This document shows, in pieces, positions 41,101 to 50,577 of a DNA stretch of 64,000 nucleotides. The stretch comes from Armatimonadetes bacterium DC (GTDB lineage Bacteria > Armatimonadota > Fimbriimonadia > Fimbriimonadales > GBS-DC). The position numbers were made by a program, and so were the translations under genes. Below the pieces are notes generated by a model that was given only the letters and a program-made list of their open reading frames with translations, was not told the DNA's origin and made no database searches. Where the stretch lies: NCBI GenBank assembly GCA_001442985.1, contig LDYB01000025.1, positions 171,294 to 235,293 on the forward strand, in the 5' to 3' direction. Numbering within the stretch: position 1 is the stretch's first letter; every line of letters begins with the position of its first letter.

Positions 41101-41930
41101 TCTTCCAGGTCAGCACGCACCACTACATTCTGTTCTTTACTGACCGCGGGCGCGTGTATCGGCTCAAGGCTTACGAGATTCCCGAAACCTCGCGTCAGGC
41201 GCGGGGCACTGCGGTTATCAACTACATCAACATTCAGCCAGACGAGAAGGTAACCGCAACCGTCTCCATCCGTGATTTTGACGCGCCCGGCTACCTCACG
41301 ATGATTACACGCGGGGGCGAAATCAAGCGCACACCGCTCAGCGAGTTCGCGAACCTGCGTAGCAACGGGCTGAACGCCTTTGATCTGGAGGCGGGCGACT
41401 CGCTCGGCTGGGTGTTGCACACCACAGGCAACGACGACATCCTGCTGGTGACGCGCGATGGCTTTGCAATTCGGTTTCCCGAAACCGATGTGCCTGTGCG
41501 TTCCCGTGCGGCGGGCGGCGTGATTGCCATCCGACTCGGCAAGGGCGATGCGCTGGTCGCGGCGTGTCGTGTCGTGCCCGACGCTTACCTGCTGGTGGTC
41601 TCCGAGAACGGTTTTGGCAAATGCACGCCGCTCAAAGAGTATCGTGTGCAGTCGCGGGGGGGTAAGGGCATCCTCACGATGAATATCACACGCAAGACGG
41701 GCAAGGTGGTCGCTGCCGAAGTGGTGGAGCGCGACGATAAGCTCATCCTCGTTACCGCCAACGCCAAGGGCATCCGCCTGCGCGTGAGCGACCTGCGCGT
41801 TACAGGACGCATCGCGCAGGGAGTGAAGTTAATTGACCTGGCGCCGGGGGATAGCGTGGCGGCGGTAACGCGGATTGTGCTGGGCAAACGCCTGCAGGAG
41901 GCAGAAGCAAGCGTGAGTGCGAACGCCTGA
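38151..41930 (+). CDS. gyrA: DNA gyrase subunit A precursor with intein
   Basis: 1259 codons; after removal of a 436-residue intein the GyrA is 823 residues, normal length. N-terminal winged-helix/tower features are clear: [55 protein letters not shown]. The catalytic Tyr is residue 123 (in AAMRY), immediately before the intein. The C-terminal beta-pinwheel has repeats such as [20 protein letters not shown] and [15 protein letters not shown]. It introduces negative supercoils with GyrB; gyrB is not in the window. The ATG is 8 bases after GGTACAAT; the TTG at 38142 was rejected. Confidence 0.97.
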   Translation: MSTPIGREVRQVPVEEEMKRSYLDYAMSVIIARALPDVRDGLKPVQRRILYVMRELGLTPDSAHTKSAKVCGETTANYHPHGQEVVYPTLVRMAQDFNMRYPLVDGQGNFGSIDGDPPAAMRYCVTGETLVRTPQGLIPIAELAQSEVIDLPVRSAGGRVNRATRWFDCGEHPTLRIRTRYGYEIQGTPNHPVLVCLADSEGKPRLAWKTLDSLQVGDYLVIDRGESEDPAEPVDLTPYHLTFPEGSRVRQYSLPRQLDEALATLMGALIAEGTLGSDRVEFTCTPGEFATEFVRCWQQSFPDCRLHQWLREPVGFGKRPFWQMQVVSQQVVRFLNNLGLQGRSSERAVPEVILRAPRAIQAAFLRALFEGDGAVERSGRSLMRVSLVSASRRLLAQVQVMLLAFGIVARLYKEKRNSTYRLIIAGAEDLQKYQRHIGFLSQAKSKALAEVIESLSGKVLSKSDKVPFLSAYVRRVAQRHREWLGKHNFDRLSRLTDALPKLLEALSPEDAEFLCALVENRYFFDPVATIEEAGIQRVYSIRVESECHSFVANGFINHNTEVRLTPIAMEMLADIEKETVDWMPNYLQSTEEPTVLPARFPNLLCNGGSGIAVGMATNIPPHNLSEVVDALIYRLEHPNCSLDAIMKLLPGPDFPTGGLILGTRGIRQAYETGRGSIVMQAKTQIEPLDGGKSAIVITEVPYQVSKARLIEQIAQLVKSGKIEGITDIADYSDRTGMRVVIELRRDVNPNRMLNTLLKHTAMRTTFGAILLALVDNVPRVMSLLDLMDHYLQHRRTVIERRTRYELYRAKSRAHILEGLQIALNFLDEIIRLIRSSETAEVARREMIRRFGLTALQADAILAMQLRQLARLEQEKVAEEYRGLLREITRLEHILSDPRMVESIMKDELRALKEKHGDARRTRIVAREAEDISEEDLIPEEETLVLITRDGYIKRVSLDAYRSQKRGGKGVIATTAREEDEVEHLFQVSTHHYILFFTDRGRVYRLKAYEIPETSRQARGTAVINYINIQPDEKVTATVSIRDFDAPGYLTMITRGGEIKRTPLSEFANLRSNGLNAFDLEAGDSLGWVLHTTGNDDILLVTRDGFAIRFPETDVPVRSRAAGGVIAIRLGKGDALVAACRVVPDAYLLVVSENGFGKCTPLKEYRVQSRGGKGILTMNITRKTGKVVAAEVVERDDKLILVTANAKGIRLRVSDLRVTGRIAQGVKLIDLAPGDSVAAVTRIVLGKRLQEAEASVSANA
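38520..39827 (+). other. GyrA intein with LAGLIDADG homing endonuclease
   Basis: 436 codons in frame, between catalytic Tyr123 and Thr560 of the precursor. Splicing residues: Cys1 ([13 protein letters not shown]), block B T-P-N-H ([11 protein letters not shown]), penultimate His and terminal Asn (VANGFINHN), and Thr as the +1 nucleophile. The endonuclease has two LAGLIDADG helices: [14 protein letters not shown] near intein residue 140 and [12 protein letters not shown] near 240, both with acidic catalytic residues. Same insertion site as the well-studied mycobacterial GyrA intein; protein splicing must restore an active gyrase. Confidence 0.95.
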
Positions 41931-41947
41931 ACCGTGCAACGCCATGC

Positions 41948-41973
41948 CCCTCCGAGCGTCCAACTCAGGAGGG
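41948..41973 (+). promoter_or_regulatory. Possible Shine-Dalgarno-sequestering hairpin
   Basis: CCCTCC (41948-41953) can pair with GGAGGG (41968-41973), the ribosome site of the DUF4139 gene starting at 41978. Loop of 14 bases. May tune translation after gyrA. Confidence 0.35.
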
Positions 41974-41977
41974 AACC

Positions 41978-43957
41978 ATGAGAACAGGATGGCTACTTAT
42001 CATAGGGATGTGCATGGCGACGGCGCTGGCGCAGGGAGACCTGCCCGTCTCGCGGGTGGTGCTGTACCGCAGCGGCGTCGGCTACATCGAACGAACAGGA
42101 ACCGTCAACGGCAACGCGCGAATCCAGCTCAGCCTGCGCGAACCCCAGATGAACGACATCCTCAAGTCGCTGGTGCTGGTGGACTTCGACGGCGGGCGGA
42201 TTGAACCCGTGCAATACACCACACGCGACCCGTTGAACCGCGTGCTGAGCTCCTACGCGATTAATATTGCAGATAATCCCTCCCGTGCGGAGCTACTCAA
42301 GCGCCTGCGCGGCGTGCCTGTGGAAGTTTTTACCCAGAGTGCCATCAAAGGAACCGTCTTGAGCGTGGAAGAGCGCACGGTGCGCGACGAGAAGAGCGGG
42401 CAAACACGCACGGAGCCGTTGCTCCACCTGCTCACAGGCGAAGGCATCACGACAATAGCGCTGAGCGAGGTTTCGCGCTTTCGGGTGCTGGACGAGCGCC
42501 TGCAAAAGGAGCTGGAGAACGCCCTGCTCGCGCTGGCAAGCGGGCTGGACACCAACCGCAAGGTGCTGGAACTGGCTTTCACAGGCAGGGGACAGCGGCG
42601 CGTGCTGATTGGCTACATCACCGAAATGCCCCTCTGGAAGATGAGCTATCGGCTCGTGATTCCGCGCGAGGGCAAACCCCTGCTGCAGGGCTGGGCGATT
42701 GTGGAGAACACCACCGACGAAGACTGGGAGAATGTGCAGATTACAGTGGTGTCGGGGAAGCCTGTGAGCTTCATCCAGAACCTGTACGAGCCGATTTACA
42801 TCAAGCGCCCGGAGTACCGCCCACGCTTAGATGTGGGGATTATGCCAGAGATTCCACAGGCGGCGCTGGAAGCGGACCTGATGAAAACAGGCGCGGCGCC
42901 AGCCCCGGAAGCTATGCCACGCGCCGCGGGGCGTCCGCTGGCGCTGGGCGAGGCGCGCGAAGCGATGGAAGAGAGCCTCGAACCAATGGCAGAGGGGCAA
43001 ACCGCAGGCGCCCTGTTCGAATATCGCGTGCAGACCCCCGTCTCCATCCGACGCCAGCAGTCGGCGATGCTTCCCGTCATCAACCAGAGCATAGAGGCGG
43101 AACCCGTTTCCCTGTATAACCCGCGCCGAAACGCTCAGCACCCGCTTTTCGGCGTGCGGCTCACCAACTCCACCAACCTCACCCTGATGGAGGGACCCGT
43201 TACAGTCTATTACGACGACTCCTACGGGGGCGACGCTCTCATGGATACGGTGGAGCCGAAGGGTGTGCGCATTCTCACCTACGCGCTGGACACCGATGTG
43301 GAGGTGAGTGTGGACGCTGGCGGTATCATTCGCGAGGTGTTGACCACCCGAATTGTACGGGGCGTGCTGGAACAGCGCACGAAACTGCTTCGCACCACCC
43401 GCTACACCCTGCGCAACCGCGGCACGCAGCCGCGCACGGTGCTGGTGGAACAACCCTACGACGGCGAGTGGACGCTCCTTCAGCCTTCTGCAGAGGAGCG
43501 CACGCGCGACTTCTATCGCTTCAAGCGCGTGCTTGCCGCGAATCAGACCGACACCTTCGAAGTGCGCGAGGAGCGCGTGGTGTCGGAGACCTACGCCTTG
43601 CTGACCGCCGATATGGATAGCCTGCAGCTCGTGTTGCGCAACGCGCGCCCTTCCGAGGCGATGCGCAAGGCGATTCAGGAGATTATCGAGCGGCGACGCC
43701 AGATTGCCCTGTTGCAATCTGAAGTGCAACGCGAGCAGCAAAAGATTGCGTCCATCGAGCGCGATCAGGAGCGCATCCGCCAGAACATGGCGCAGTTAGA
43801 CCGCGCGTCTGACCTGTATAAGCAGTATGTGCAAAAATTGACCCAGCAGGAGCGCGAGATGGAACAGGCGCGCGAGCGCATCGAGCGCCTGCAGAAGCAA
43901 ATTGCCGATGCCCAGCAAGCGCTTAGCGACTACATTCAGGGGCTGAACATCGAGTAG
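41978..43957 (+). CDS. Secreted DUF4139-domain protein
   Basis: 659 residues. Signal peptide (1-18, ending TALAQ). The N-terminal part (VSRVVLYRSGVGYIERTG) and middle (WKMSYRLVIPREGKPLLQGW, IVENTTDEDWENVQITVVSG) match DUF4139, as in mucoidy-inhibitor-like proteins. The C-terminal third is a long coiled coil (ERRRQIALLQSEVQREQQKI, MEQARERIERLQKQIADAQQ). Envelope-associated, precise function unknown. It follows gyrA by 47 bases. Confidence 0.88.
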   Translation: MRTGWLLIIGMCMATALAQGDLPVSRVVLYRSGVGYIERTGTVNGNARIQLSLREPQMNDILKSLVLVDFDGGRIEPVQYTTRDPLNRVLSSYAINIADNPSRAELLKRLRGVPVEVFTQSAIKGTVLSVEERTVRDEKSGQTRTEPLLHLLTGEGITTIALSEVSRFRVLDERLQKELENALLALASGLDTNRKVLELAFTGRGQRRVLIGYITEMPLWKMSYRLVIPREGKPLLQGWAIVENTTDEDWENVQITVVSGKPVSFIQNLYEPIYIKRPEYRPRLDVGIMPEIPQAALEADLMKTGAAPAPEAMPRAAGRPLALGEAREAMEESLEPMAEGQTAGALFEYRVQTPVSIRRQQSAMLPVINQSIEAEPVSLYNPRRNAQHPLFGVRLTNSTNLTLMEGPVTVYYDDSYGGDALMDTVEPKGVRILTYALDTDVEVSVDAGGIIREVLTTRIVRGVLEQRTKLLRTTRYTLRNRGTQPRTVLVEQPYDGEWTLLQPSAEERTRDFYRFKRVLAANQTDTFEVREERVVSETYALLTADMDSLQLVLRNARPSEAMRKAIQEIIERRRQIALLQSEVQREQQKIASIERDQERIRQNMAQLDRASDLYKQYVQKLTQQEREMEQARERIERLQKQIADAQQALSDYIQGLNIE

Positions 43958-44000
43958 CGGGCGATCCGATGGCGAGGGGTAGAGTTTCACCGCGCCATCG

Positions 44001-44008
44001 GGTATCAT
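44001..44008 (+). promoter_or_regulatory. -10 element GGTATCAT of guaA
   Basis: TATCAT with 5' GG, ending 10 bases before the ATG at 44019. It overlaps the alternative ATG at 44007, which is therefore unlikely to be used. Confidence 0.55.
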
Positions 44009-44018
44009 GTACCCCAAT

Positions 44019-45575
44019 ATGTTAGCCCCTTCCGCGCCCGCAGGCGTACGCGAACAGGTGGTGATACTGGACTTTGGCGGTCAGTACACCCAGCTGATAG
44101 CACGGCGCGTGCGCGAGTGCCATGTCTTCTGCGAGATTCTGCCGTATGATACGCCCCTGCCCGCCCTGAAGAGCCGCCAGCCGAAGGGGATTATTCTCTC
44201 CGGCGGACCCGCCAGCGTATACGAGCCGAACGCGCCGCGCGTGGACCCCGAACTTTTCACGCTCGGAATCCCTATTCTGGGCATCTGCTATGGGCAGCAG
44301 CTGATGGCATACCTGCTGGGCGGCGAAGTGCAACCCTCGCAGGAGCGTGAATACGGGCGCACGCTTCTCACAGTGGTGCAGAGCGAACCCTTGTTTACGG
44401 GGCTGGACTATCACCTGACCTGCTGGATGAGCCACGGCGATATGGTGTTGCAGCCGCCGCCGGGCTTTGAGGTGCTGGCAGAGACGGAGAACACGCCTGT
44501 CGCCGCGATGGGCGACCGCCGACGGCATCTGTATGGGGTGCAGTTCCATCCTGAGGTGGCGCATACGCCCTTCGGGATGAATCTGCTCCGCAACTTTCTA
44601 TACGGCGTGTGTGGGTGTAGCCCCTCGTGGACGCCTGCGAACTTTGTGCAGGAGACGATTGAGGCGATTCGCCGGCAGGTGGGGCAGGAGAAGGTGCTGT
44701 GTGCGGTAAGCGGGGGCGTGGACTCCTGTACGGTAGCGGCGCTGGTGCAACGCGCTGTGGGGGAGCAACTAACCTGCATTTTTGTAGACCACGGGCTGTT
44801 GCGCAAGGGCGAGGCGGAGCAGGTCCGCGAGCTGTTTACGCGCCACTTTCCCAGCCACCTGATTTTTGTGGATGCCCGCGAGCGGTTCCTGCAACGCCTG
44901 AAGGGCGTGGTAGACCCCGAACAGAAGCGCAGGATTATCGGCGAGGAGTTCGTGCGCATCTTTGAGGAACATGCGGATGAACTTGGCGAATGCCGATTTC
45001 TGGCGCAGGGCACGCTGTACCCCGATGTGATTGAGAGTGGCACGCGGCTCGCTGCCAAAATCAAGACCCACCACAATGTGGGCGGCTTGCCCGAATGGAT
45101 GCGCATGGAGCTGCTGGAACCCCTGCGCTACCTGTTCAAAGACGAGGTACGCGCCGTCGCCACCGAGCTGGGCTTGCCGCCCAGCATCGTGTGGCGTCAG
45201 CCGTTCCCTGGACCTGGACTGGCGGTGCGTGTGCTGGGCGAAATCACGGGCGAGAAGCTGGAGATTGTGCGCGAAGCGGACGCGATTCTCAACGAGGAGC
45301 TGGAGCGCTCTGGCTGGAGTCGGCGCGTGTGGCAGGCGTTCGCCGTGCTGCCAGATGTGCGCTCCGTCGGTGTGATGGGCGACCAGCGAACCTATCACTA
45401 TCCGATTGTGCTTCGCGTGGTTCACAGCGAGGACGCCATGACCGCCGAACCCGCCGAGCTGCCATGGGATTTGCTGTTGCGGATTGCTAACCGAATCGTG
45501 AACGAAGTGCCCGGAGTTAATCGTGTGCTGTATGACCTCAGTTCCAAACCGCCTGCAACGATAGAATGGGAGTGA
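44019..45575 (+). CDS. guaA: GMP synthase (glutamine-hydrolysing)
   Basis: 518 residues from ATG 44019. Class I amidotransferase domain: catalytic Cys90 in [12 protein letters not shown], with His/Glu in [15 protein letters not shown]-pyrophosphatase domain: P-loop [15 protein letters not shown]. The C-terminal dimerisation domain ends in [13 protein letters not shown], the classical GuaA end. Converts XMP to GMP with ATP and glutamine. First gene of a guaA-hpt-S41 run, with 4 bases to the next gene, fitting purine supply. Confidence 0.97.
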   Translation: MLAPSAPAGVREQVVILDFGGQYTQLIARRVRECHVFCEILPYDTPLPALKSRQPKGIILSGGPASVYEPNAPRVDPELFTLGIPILGICYGQQLMAYLLGGEVQPSQEREYGRTLLTVVQSEPLFTGLDYHLTCWMSHGDMVLQPPPGFEVLAETENTPVAAMGDRRRHLYGVQFHPEVAHTPFGMNLLRNFLYGVCGCSPSWTPANFVQETIEAIRRQVGQEKVLCAVSGGVDSCTVAALVQRAVGEQLTCIFVDHGLLRKGEAEQVRELFTRHFPSHLIFVDARERFLQRLKGVVDPEQKRRIIGEEFVRIFEEHADELGECRFLAQGTLYPDVIESGTRLAAKIKTHHNVGGLPEWMRMELLEPLRYLFKDEVRAVATELGLPPSIVWRQPFPGPGLAVRVLGEITGEKLEIVREADAILNEELERSGWSRRVWQAFAVLPDVRSVGVMGDQRTYHYPIVLRVVHSEDAMTAEPAELPWDLLLRIANRIVNEVPGVNRVLYDLSSKPPATIEWE

Positions 45576-45579
45576 GCCT

Positions 45580-46179
45580 ATGGACACACAGGTTGTTCAA
45601 AAAGCGTGTGTGATGGCAGGAGCCGAAATAGACTGGAGCCGCGCCTTTCCTGAGGTGGAGGTGTTTTTGACCGAAGAGCAGATTCAGGAAGCGGTGCGGC
45701 GTCTGGGCGAGCAGATCGCGCGCGATTACTCGCCTGATTCGCCGCCGCTGCTGGTGGGCGTGCTGAAAGGCTCGCTCGTGTTTCTGGCAGATTTGATGCG
45801 GGCTATCCCGTTGCCCGTCTCTTTTGATTTCGTTGCCATCTCCAGCTACGGCGCGGAAACGCAGACCAGCGGGCAGGTACGCCTGCTCAAAGATTTGGAT
45901 ACCCAGATTCAGGGACGCCATGTGCTGGTGGTGGAGGATATTCTGGATACGGGGCTGACTTTGAGTTATCTGCTGGACTTGTTGCGCACGCGCCAGCCTG
46001 CCAGCCTGCGGGTGTGTACCCTGCTGCGCAAACCCGACCGCCAGATGGTGGAAGTGCCCGTCGATTACTGCGCGTTCACCATCCCGAACTATTTCGTGGT
46101 GGGCTATGGCTTGGACTACGACGAGCGCTATCGCAACCTGCCCTTTATCGGGATCCTGCGCACCCCCGTTTCGGAGTGA
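45580..46179 (+). CDS. hpt: Hypoxanthine phosphoribosyltransferase
   Basis: 199 residues. The PRPP-binding motif VVEDILDTGLTLSYLLDLL and the early GVLKGSLVFLADLMRAI loop identify a type I phosphoribosyltransferase of the hypoxanthine/guanine branch; the C-terminal VGYGLDYDERYRNLPFIG is typical of Hpt. It salvages hypoxanthine or guanine to IMP or GMP, matching the co-transcribed guaA. About 15-20 residues longer at the N-terminus than usual; a later ATG at codon 12 (MAGAEIDW) is possible. Confidence 0.95.
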   Translation: MDTQVVQKACVMAGAEIDWSRAFPEVEVFLTEEQIQEAVRRLGEQIARDYSPDSPPLLVGVLKGSLVFLADLMRAIPLPVSFDFVAISSYGAETQTSGQVRLLKDLDTQIQGRHVLVVEDILDTGLTLSYLLDLLRTRQPASLRVCTLLRKPDRQMVEVPVDYCAFTIPNYFVVGYGLDYDERYRNLPFIGILRTPVSE

Positions 46180-46203
46180 GTTCTGGTTGCCTGAGGGACA
46201 CAC

Positions 46204-47475
46204 ATGACCCGTAAACTGGCGTGGGGTTGGCTTCTGGCGTTATGCCTGGTGGGGTGTTGGGGTTCGGCTCAGCGGCTGACCGAAGCCCAGCGTATGGAGG
46301 TGTTCCAGTTTGTCTGGGAGCAGGTGCGCGATTCGCACTACGACCCGAATCTGGGGGGCGTGGACTGGGACGCGGTGCGGGCAGAATTTGAGCCGCGCGT
46401 GCGGGAGGCGCCAACAGATACGGCGTTTTACGCCCTGCTGAACGAGATGCTGGGCAGGCTCCAGCAGTCGCACACGCAGGTGATTCCGCCGGGGGCTTTT
46501 GTGGCGGAGCGTGAATCGCGGGGAGCCGCCAGCGGTGCGGATGTGGGACTGGTCGTGCAGCTGGTGGAGGACAAGCCGATCGTGGTGCGGGTGCGGCGAG
46601 GCTCATCGGCAATGCGGGCGGGCGTGCCGCCGGGCAGCGAGATTCTGGCGGTGGGCGACACCGAGGCGCAAAATGTGCTGGAAAAGATTCGCGCGCGTCG
46701 GCTTTCGCGGGTTCAGGAACGGATGCAGGTGCAGCTGGCGTTCGCGGGATTGCTGCGCGGCGCACCGGGAGCCAGGATTCAGATTCGGTACCGCGATTTA
46801 GAGGGGCGCGAGCGCACGGCGGAACTGACCTGCGAAAAGCCGCGCGGCGAAATCGCCCAGTTCGGCAACCTGCCCCCCATCCCCGTGATTATTGAGAGCC
46901 GGCGCCTGCCCGGCAATATCGGCTATATCGCTTTTAACGCCTTCATGCCAGGTGTGATGCGCCAGCTGCCCGAAATTATTCGCTCCATGCGCGACACTCA
47001 GGGGCTGATTTTAGACCTGCGAGGCAACATCGGCGGGATTGGGCTGATGGCGGCGGGTGTGGCAGGCTATCTGGTAGAGAAAGAGACTGCGCTGGGCACG
47101 ATGTACCTGCGCACGGGCACTTTCGGGTTCGTTGCCTACCCTCAGGCAGGCGCGTACACCAAGCCTGTGGTCGTGCTGGTGGACGAGATGACCGCCAGTA
47201 CCGCCGAGATTCTGGCAGCAGGTTTGCAGGAGGCGAAGCGCGTGAAAGTGGTGGGGCGCCCGACGCCGGGCTTGGCGCTGCCTTCCAAACTGGTGGACTT
47301 GCCTTACGGCGGGCTGTTGCAGTGCGTGGTCGCCGATTTTGAGACCCCGCGCAAGCGACGCATCGAGGGCGTGGGTGTCCTGCCAGATGTGCCTGTGGAA
47401 CTGACACAGGCGATGTTTCGTGAGAGTGAAGACCCCATTTTGCAGAAGGCGGTGGAGGTTCTCAATAGCAAGTGA
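46204..47475 (+). CDS. S41-family peptidase (tail-specific protease-like), possible lipoprotein
   Basis: 423 residues. The N-terminus has a lipobox L-V-G-C with Cys18. Helical N-domain (MEVFQFVWEQVRDSHYDPNL), PDZ-like region (VQLVEDKPIVVRVRRGSSAM, RAGVPPGSEILAVGD), then the S41 core (GLILDLRGNIGGIGLMAAG, VVLVDEMTASTAEILAAGLQ), with the catalytic Ser in ASTAE and LPSKLVDLPYGG following. Exported protease; substrate unknown. Follows hpt by 24 bases. Confidence 0.92.
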   Translation: MTRKLAWGWLLALCLVGCWGSAQRLTEAQRMEVFQFVWEQVRDSHYDPNLGGVDWDAVRAEFEPRVREAPTDTAFYALLNEMLGRLQQSHTQVIPPGAFVAERESRGAASGADVGLVVQLVEDKPIVVRVRRGSSAMRAGVPPGSEILAVGDTEAQNVLEKIRARRLSRVQERMQVQLAFAGLLRGAPGARIQIRYRDLEGRERTAELTCEKPRGEIAQFGNLPPIPVIIESRRLPGNIGYIAFNAFMPGVMRQLPEIIRSMRDTQGLILDLRGNIGGIGLMAAGVAGYLVEKETALGTMYLRTGTFGFVAYPQAGAYTKPVVVLVDEMTASTAEILAAGLQEAKRVKVVGRPTPGLALPSKLVDLPYGGLLQCVVADFETPRKRRIEGVGVLPDVPVELTQAMFRESEDPILQKAVEVLNSK

Positions 47476-47477
47476 AC

Positions 47478-48002
47478 TCACGGAATGCCCAGCCTGCGGC
47501 AAAAGTAGTCCAGGGAATGATTATGCTGACGCGCCAGAGCGAGATCGTAGTTTGCCAGCATCTCCTCAAGCACGGAGCTGGGAAGTTTGCCGGCAGGCAC
47601 ATACTGCTGAAGGAACATCTGCTTTGTGATTCCGTCGGTACGCGCGGGCGGTTGTATTCCGCGAAGGTAAGGCGAGCCTGTGAATCCTGCGAGGTACCAA
47701 GCCTCGATAGCCCCGTCTACCACAATGATGCGCTCGGCAGGCACAACACCGCCAAATTGCTGCTGTACGAAAGCTTTGCAATCGCGAATACAGGGGCGTG
47801 TGTCTTTATCTGCCAGAACGAAATAGGCACAATCGAGTTTTTGAATGTTCTGAATGAACTGCGTGCGCTGCTGACGACTTTTCTGCGCCCAGCGGTAGGT
47901 TTGAATCGAATGATTTGCCAGCAAGGGCTTGATAATCCTCTCGATAAACCTTTCATCATCACTGCCTTCCACAACAAGCCAGAGCAGTATGGACACCCTC
48001 AA
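47478..48002 (-). CDS. Small TOPRIM-like protein paired with ATPase
   Basis: 174 residues from a TTG that overlaps the ATPase stop (TTGA); a GTG two codons on is also possible. TOPRIM-style acidic residues: Glu in LWLVVEGSDDERFIERI and Asp-x-Asp in FVLADKDTRPC. Such domains (DUF4276/DUF4435/OLD-type) cut nucleic acids or act as nuclease effectors next to SMC-like ATPases. It lacks other domains, so it is among the smallest forms. It could be a split OLD or PARIS-AriB-like effector; not proven. Confidence 0.65.
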   Translation of the reverse strand: MRVSILLWLVVEGSDDERFIERIIKPLLANHSIQTYRWAQKSRQQRTQFIQNIQKLDCAYFVLADKDTRPCIRDCKAFVQQQFGGVVPAERIIVVDGAIEAWYLAGFTGSPYLRGIQPPARTDGITKQMFLQQYVPAGKLPSSVLEEMLANYDLALARQHNHSLDYFCRRLGIP

Positions 48003-49204
48003 GCTCCCAGCAAGTTTTCTACGAAAAGCTCGTCAAGCCCCATTTCCCCCTTGAGGAAGTGCTGAACTTGCTCATTGCTGGCGGGGCGTGAAATCACGGA
48101 GAACCCTTCCTCGTCGCGCGAAACGAGCAATAGATTCTCAACAGGTGTGTGGCGTACTACTTCGGGGTTGTGCGTGGTGAAAAGAATCTGTCGCCTGTCA
48201 GAAATCTCCCTGAACAGTGCAACCAGCTGCTCAATCAGGTGTGGGTGCAGATTGCGATCAGGTTCTTCCACTATCACGACGCTTCTGCGCGAGGCAGGGG
48301 CTACCCAGAGCGCCACGATCAAGGCGACCAGCTGCACCGTGCCGTCGGAAAGGAGCAAGCTGGGTATGGGTTGGTCAGGCAGGTAGCGCTCGTACAGCTG
48401 CAGGAGCACCGAGCGATCTACCATGTTCTGCACGCCCATGTTGGACACAAACGGCAAAAACCGTCCCAGAAGCGTGAGCAGTTCGTGGCGCGTTTCTTTG
48501 TGGCTGAGAATTTCGCGAAGCACAACGGGCAGGTTACTTCCGTCTTCCTCTAAGACGGCGCGTCCCCCCAGCGGTACGGCGCGTTTCATGAGCTTGGGGT
48601 CAAAGTCATAGATTTCCACAAGGGGAGAAGTTCGCCCCCAGAGAACCTGAAGAAACCCCCAGTAAATTCGCAAGATGGAAGTATCGGCTGGAATGGGCTC
48701 TTTGCTGGAAAGCGGAGTTCCGGAACGGAACCCTCTGACTACTTTCGGGAGATGGAGCCACTTGATCGTGTTCTCCCTGCGAACCCCATGCAGAGCCAGT
48801 AAAGACGCATCGGGGTGGGGGTCTACAGGCTCTAATCTGCATTCTTCTCTGGCGACTTTGTATTGGCGCCCCCGCTTTGCAAAGCGGATTTCCAGAGAGT
48901 AGTCCAGGCGTGCCTCCACAGGAGGACGGCTTTCGGAGGAGGGCAGAGGCACGATGGCTGACAACTCTACCTGCAAGGGCATGTGGGCGCCGATACGCAT
49001 GTTGCGCAGGTAATCCACCCCACCCTGCAAAGAGATGGCGTTTTCAAACCCTTCGCTGACAACATCACGCAGGAAGCGAAACACCTGCACGAAGTTGGAC
49101 TTTCCTGAGGCGTTTGCGCCTACCACAGCCCCCCATGCAGGGAGTTGAATATCAATCTCCCGAAAACTCCGAAAATTCTGCACCCGCAGTCGCTCTATAC
49201 GCAT
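47999..49204 (-). CDS. AAA/ABC-type ATPase, defence-like
   Basis: 401 residues. Walker A VVGANASGKSNFVQVF (27-42), ABC-signature-like region LLLSDGTVQLVALIVALW, Walker B VVIVEEPDRNLHPHLIEQLV, and the H-loop TTHNPEVVRH. This is the AAA_21/AAA15 layout of OLD-family and SMC-like ATPases. Overlaps the TOPRIM-like gene by 4 bases, so the two products probably form one machine. The start is supported by GGTATACT 9 bases upstream. Confidence 0.9.
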   Translation of the reverse strand: MRIERLRVQNFRSFREIDIQLPAWGAVVGANASGKSNFVQVFRFLRDVVSEGFENAISLQGGVDYLRNMRIGAHMPLQVELSAIVPLPSSESRPPVEARLDYSLEIRFAKRGRQYKVAREECRLEPVDPHPDASLLALHGVRRENTIKWLHLPKVVRGFRSGTPLSSKEPIPADTSILRIYWGFLQVLWGRTSPLVEIYDFDPKLMKRAVPLGGRAVLEEDGSNLPVVLREILSHKETRHELLTLLGRFLPFVSNMGVQNMVDRSVLLQLYERYLPDQPIPSLLLSDGTVQLVALIVALWVAPASRRSVVIVEEPDRNLHPHLIEQLVALFREISDRRQILFTTHNPEVVRHTPVENLLLVSRDEEGFSVISRPASNEQVQHFLKGEMGLDELFVENLLGA

Positions 49205-49213
49205 TCCAGAGTA

Positions 49214-49221
49214 AGTATACC
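49214..49221 (-). promoter_or_regulatory. -10 element GGTATACT of the ATPase-TOPRIM pair
   Basis: TATACT with 5' GG, 9 bases before the ATG at 49204. Confidence 0.6.
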
Positions 49222-49285
49222 TTTGTGGGTGAAAGTTCTTCCAATACCTGCGGGAGGGCGTAAGTGCGCCTGTGAAGGGCAGTTG

Positions 49286-50251
49286 CTAACACCCACTCCC
49301 AAACTGAAACAGCACCGCCAGTAAATCCGCGTCGTCTACGGCTCCGTTGCGGTTGACATCGCCTGCGAGCGAGTCGCCTGTCGCGCCGAATTCAAACAGC
49401 ACCGCAAGCAAATCGGCATCGTCCACGCAGCCGTCGGCGTTCGTGTCGCCATAACGCCGCACGAGGGCAATCGCGCTCACTTCTGTGGATGACCTGCCGA
49501 AAATGCCCAGCGAGGCGTTGCCCGCATGTACAATCCGCACGAAGTGGGCACGCTCTAAGTTCACGGGCTGACCCGTTTGCCAGTCTACCGCCCACTCCAG
49601 CTGGAAGGCGTCGCCCCCAGCAGAGATGCCCTGAATATCGGGCTGCCAGGGGTCATCGGGCACTAACGGGTTGCCCTGATTGGTAATCGGGGTTACATCC
49701 GCATAGCCAACGATGGGTCTCGCACAGACGCTGAGGTTGCCAAACCAGTTGTCAGCAAGTGGAAAGCGGGGGATGCCCTGCGCATCTCTGGGGTCAGGAT
49801 TGGGCGGCAGCAGCAGATACCAGCGGGTCTGGGCGTCGGGGGCGCCGCTGCCGCTCACATCCACGCCCACCTCCACATAGCCCGGCTCCGCCCACACCTG
49901 ACATGGGTTGCCCCCCGCGTAAAAGGCGTTCCCAAACACAATCAGGTCGTAGCCGTCGGGATTGTGGGGGTCTACGCCAGGGGGCAGGTTGTGAATAGGG
50001 CGTGCGAACCCCACCTCCACATAACCGCCCCAGCCGAAGGAGAAGACTTTGGTGTTGTCGGGTACGGTTTGGGTGGCGCTGGGCGGTGGAAAACCCAGCA
50101 CGCGCGTCGGGTCGGTGTTGAAACCTGCCGCGCCGTTCACGCCGCTCCAGCCGAACACCTGCGTGGCGAAATCTTCCAGCACAAAATGCCCCCGATACTG
50201 GGCGAAGCCGCTCAGGGGTAAAAGCATGAGCAACGCCAGCCACAACCGCAT
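49286..50251 (-). CDS. Secreted protein with C-terminal dockerin-like calcium repeats
   Basis: 321 residues from ATG 50251. Signal peptide (1-17, ending SGFA). A cell-surface beta domain (VLEDFATQVFGWSGVNGAAG, VFSFGWGGYVEVGF) precedes two EF-hand-like repeats at the C-terminus: GDTNADGCVDDADLLAVLFE and GDVNRNGAVDDADLLAVLFQ. These resemble short dockerin/calcium motifs found on many secreted proteins of this bacterial group, without evidence of a cellulosome. The upstream frame to 50326 crosses the promoter. Confidence 0.88.
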   Translation of the reverse strand: MRLWLALLMLLPLSGFAQYRGHFVLEDFATQVFGWSGVNGAAGFNTDPTRVLGFPPPSATQTVPDNTKVFSFGWGGYVEVGFARPIHNLPPGVDPHNPDGYDLIVFGNAFYAGGNPCQVWAEPGYVEVGVDVSGSGAPDAQTRWYLLLPPNPDPRDAQGIPRFPLADNWFGNLSVCARPIVGYADVTPITNQGNPLVPDDPWQPDIQGISAGGDAFQLEWAVDWQTGQPVNLERAHFVRIVHAGNASLGIFGRSSTEVSAIALVRRYGDTNADGCVDDADLLAVLFEFGATGDSLAGDVNRNGAVDDADLLAVLFQFGSGC

Positions 50252-50260
50252 GGGGAAAGA

Positions 50261-50268
50261 AGTATACC
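50261..50268 (-). promoter_or_regulatory. -10 element GGTATACT of the dockerin-repeat gene
   Basis: TATACT with 5' GG, 9 bases before the ATG at 50251. Confidence 0.6.
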
Positions 50269-50298
50269 CCTGTGGAACAATCCGAATGGGGTTCAGGG

Positions 50299-50577
50299 AT
50301 GATACTCTTTTTCGCAGGGATGGCACTCTTTTGTGGCTACGCTTTCTGGCGGCTTGGGGAGCGTTCGCTACTGGTGTGCGGACTATTGTTCGCTGGGCTG
50401 GCGGGTGCGCCGCTGGTGCCCCCCGATTGGCTGGGGGCGTATGCCTGCGTTGTTATGGCGCTGGCGGCGGGGGCAGGTTTACGCCGGGCGCGCTCCGCGA
50501 CTCCACCGACGCAATCTGTCCATCACGCAGTGTGTAGACCGTATCACAATAGCGTAGCATCTGAGGGTCGTGAGTAA
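50299..50577 (+). CDS. Possible small three-helix membrane protein
   Basis: 92 codons from ATG 50299 (ATG 50320 also possible). Three hydrophobic stretches: MILFFAGMALFCGYAFW, LLVCGLLFAGLAGAPLV, YACVVMALAAGAG. The last 125 bases run antisense over the ABC ATPase gene, and its C-terminus looks unstructured. Membrane character supports a real gene; the overlap argues for caution. Confidence 0.4.
   Translation: MILFFAGMALFCGYAFWRLGERSLLVCGLLFAGLAGAPLVPPDWLGAYACVVMALAAGAGLRRARSATPPTQSVHHAVCRPYHNSVASEGRE

Noticed and set aside
39471..41420. 649-codon frame on the minus strand
   Set aside because: Composition (His/Arg/Gln rich) and full overlap with gyrA mark it as a shadow frame.
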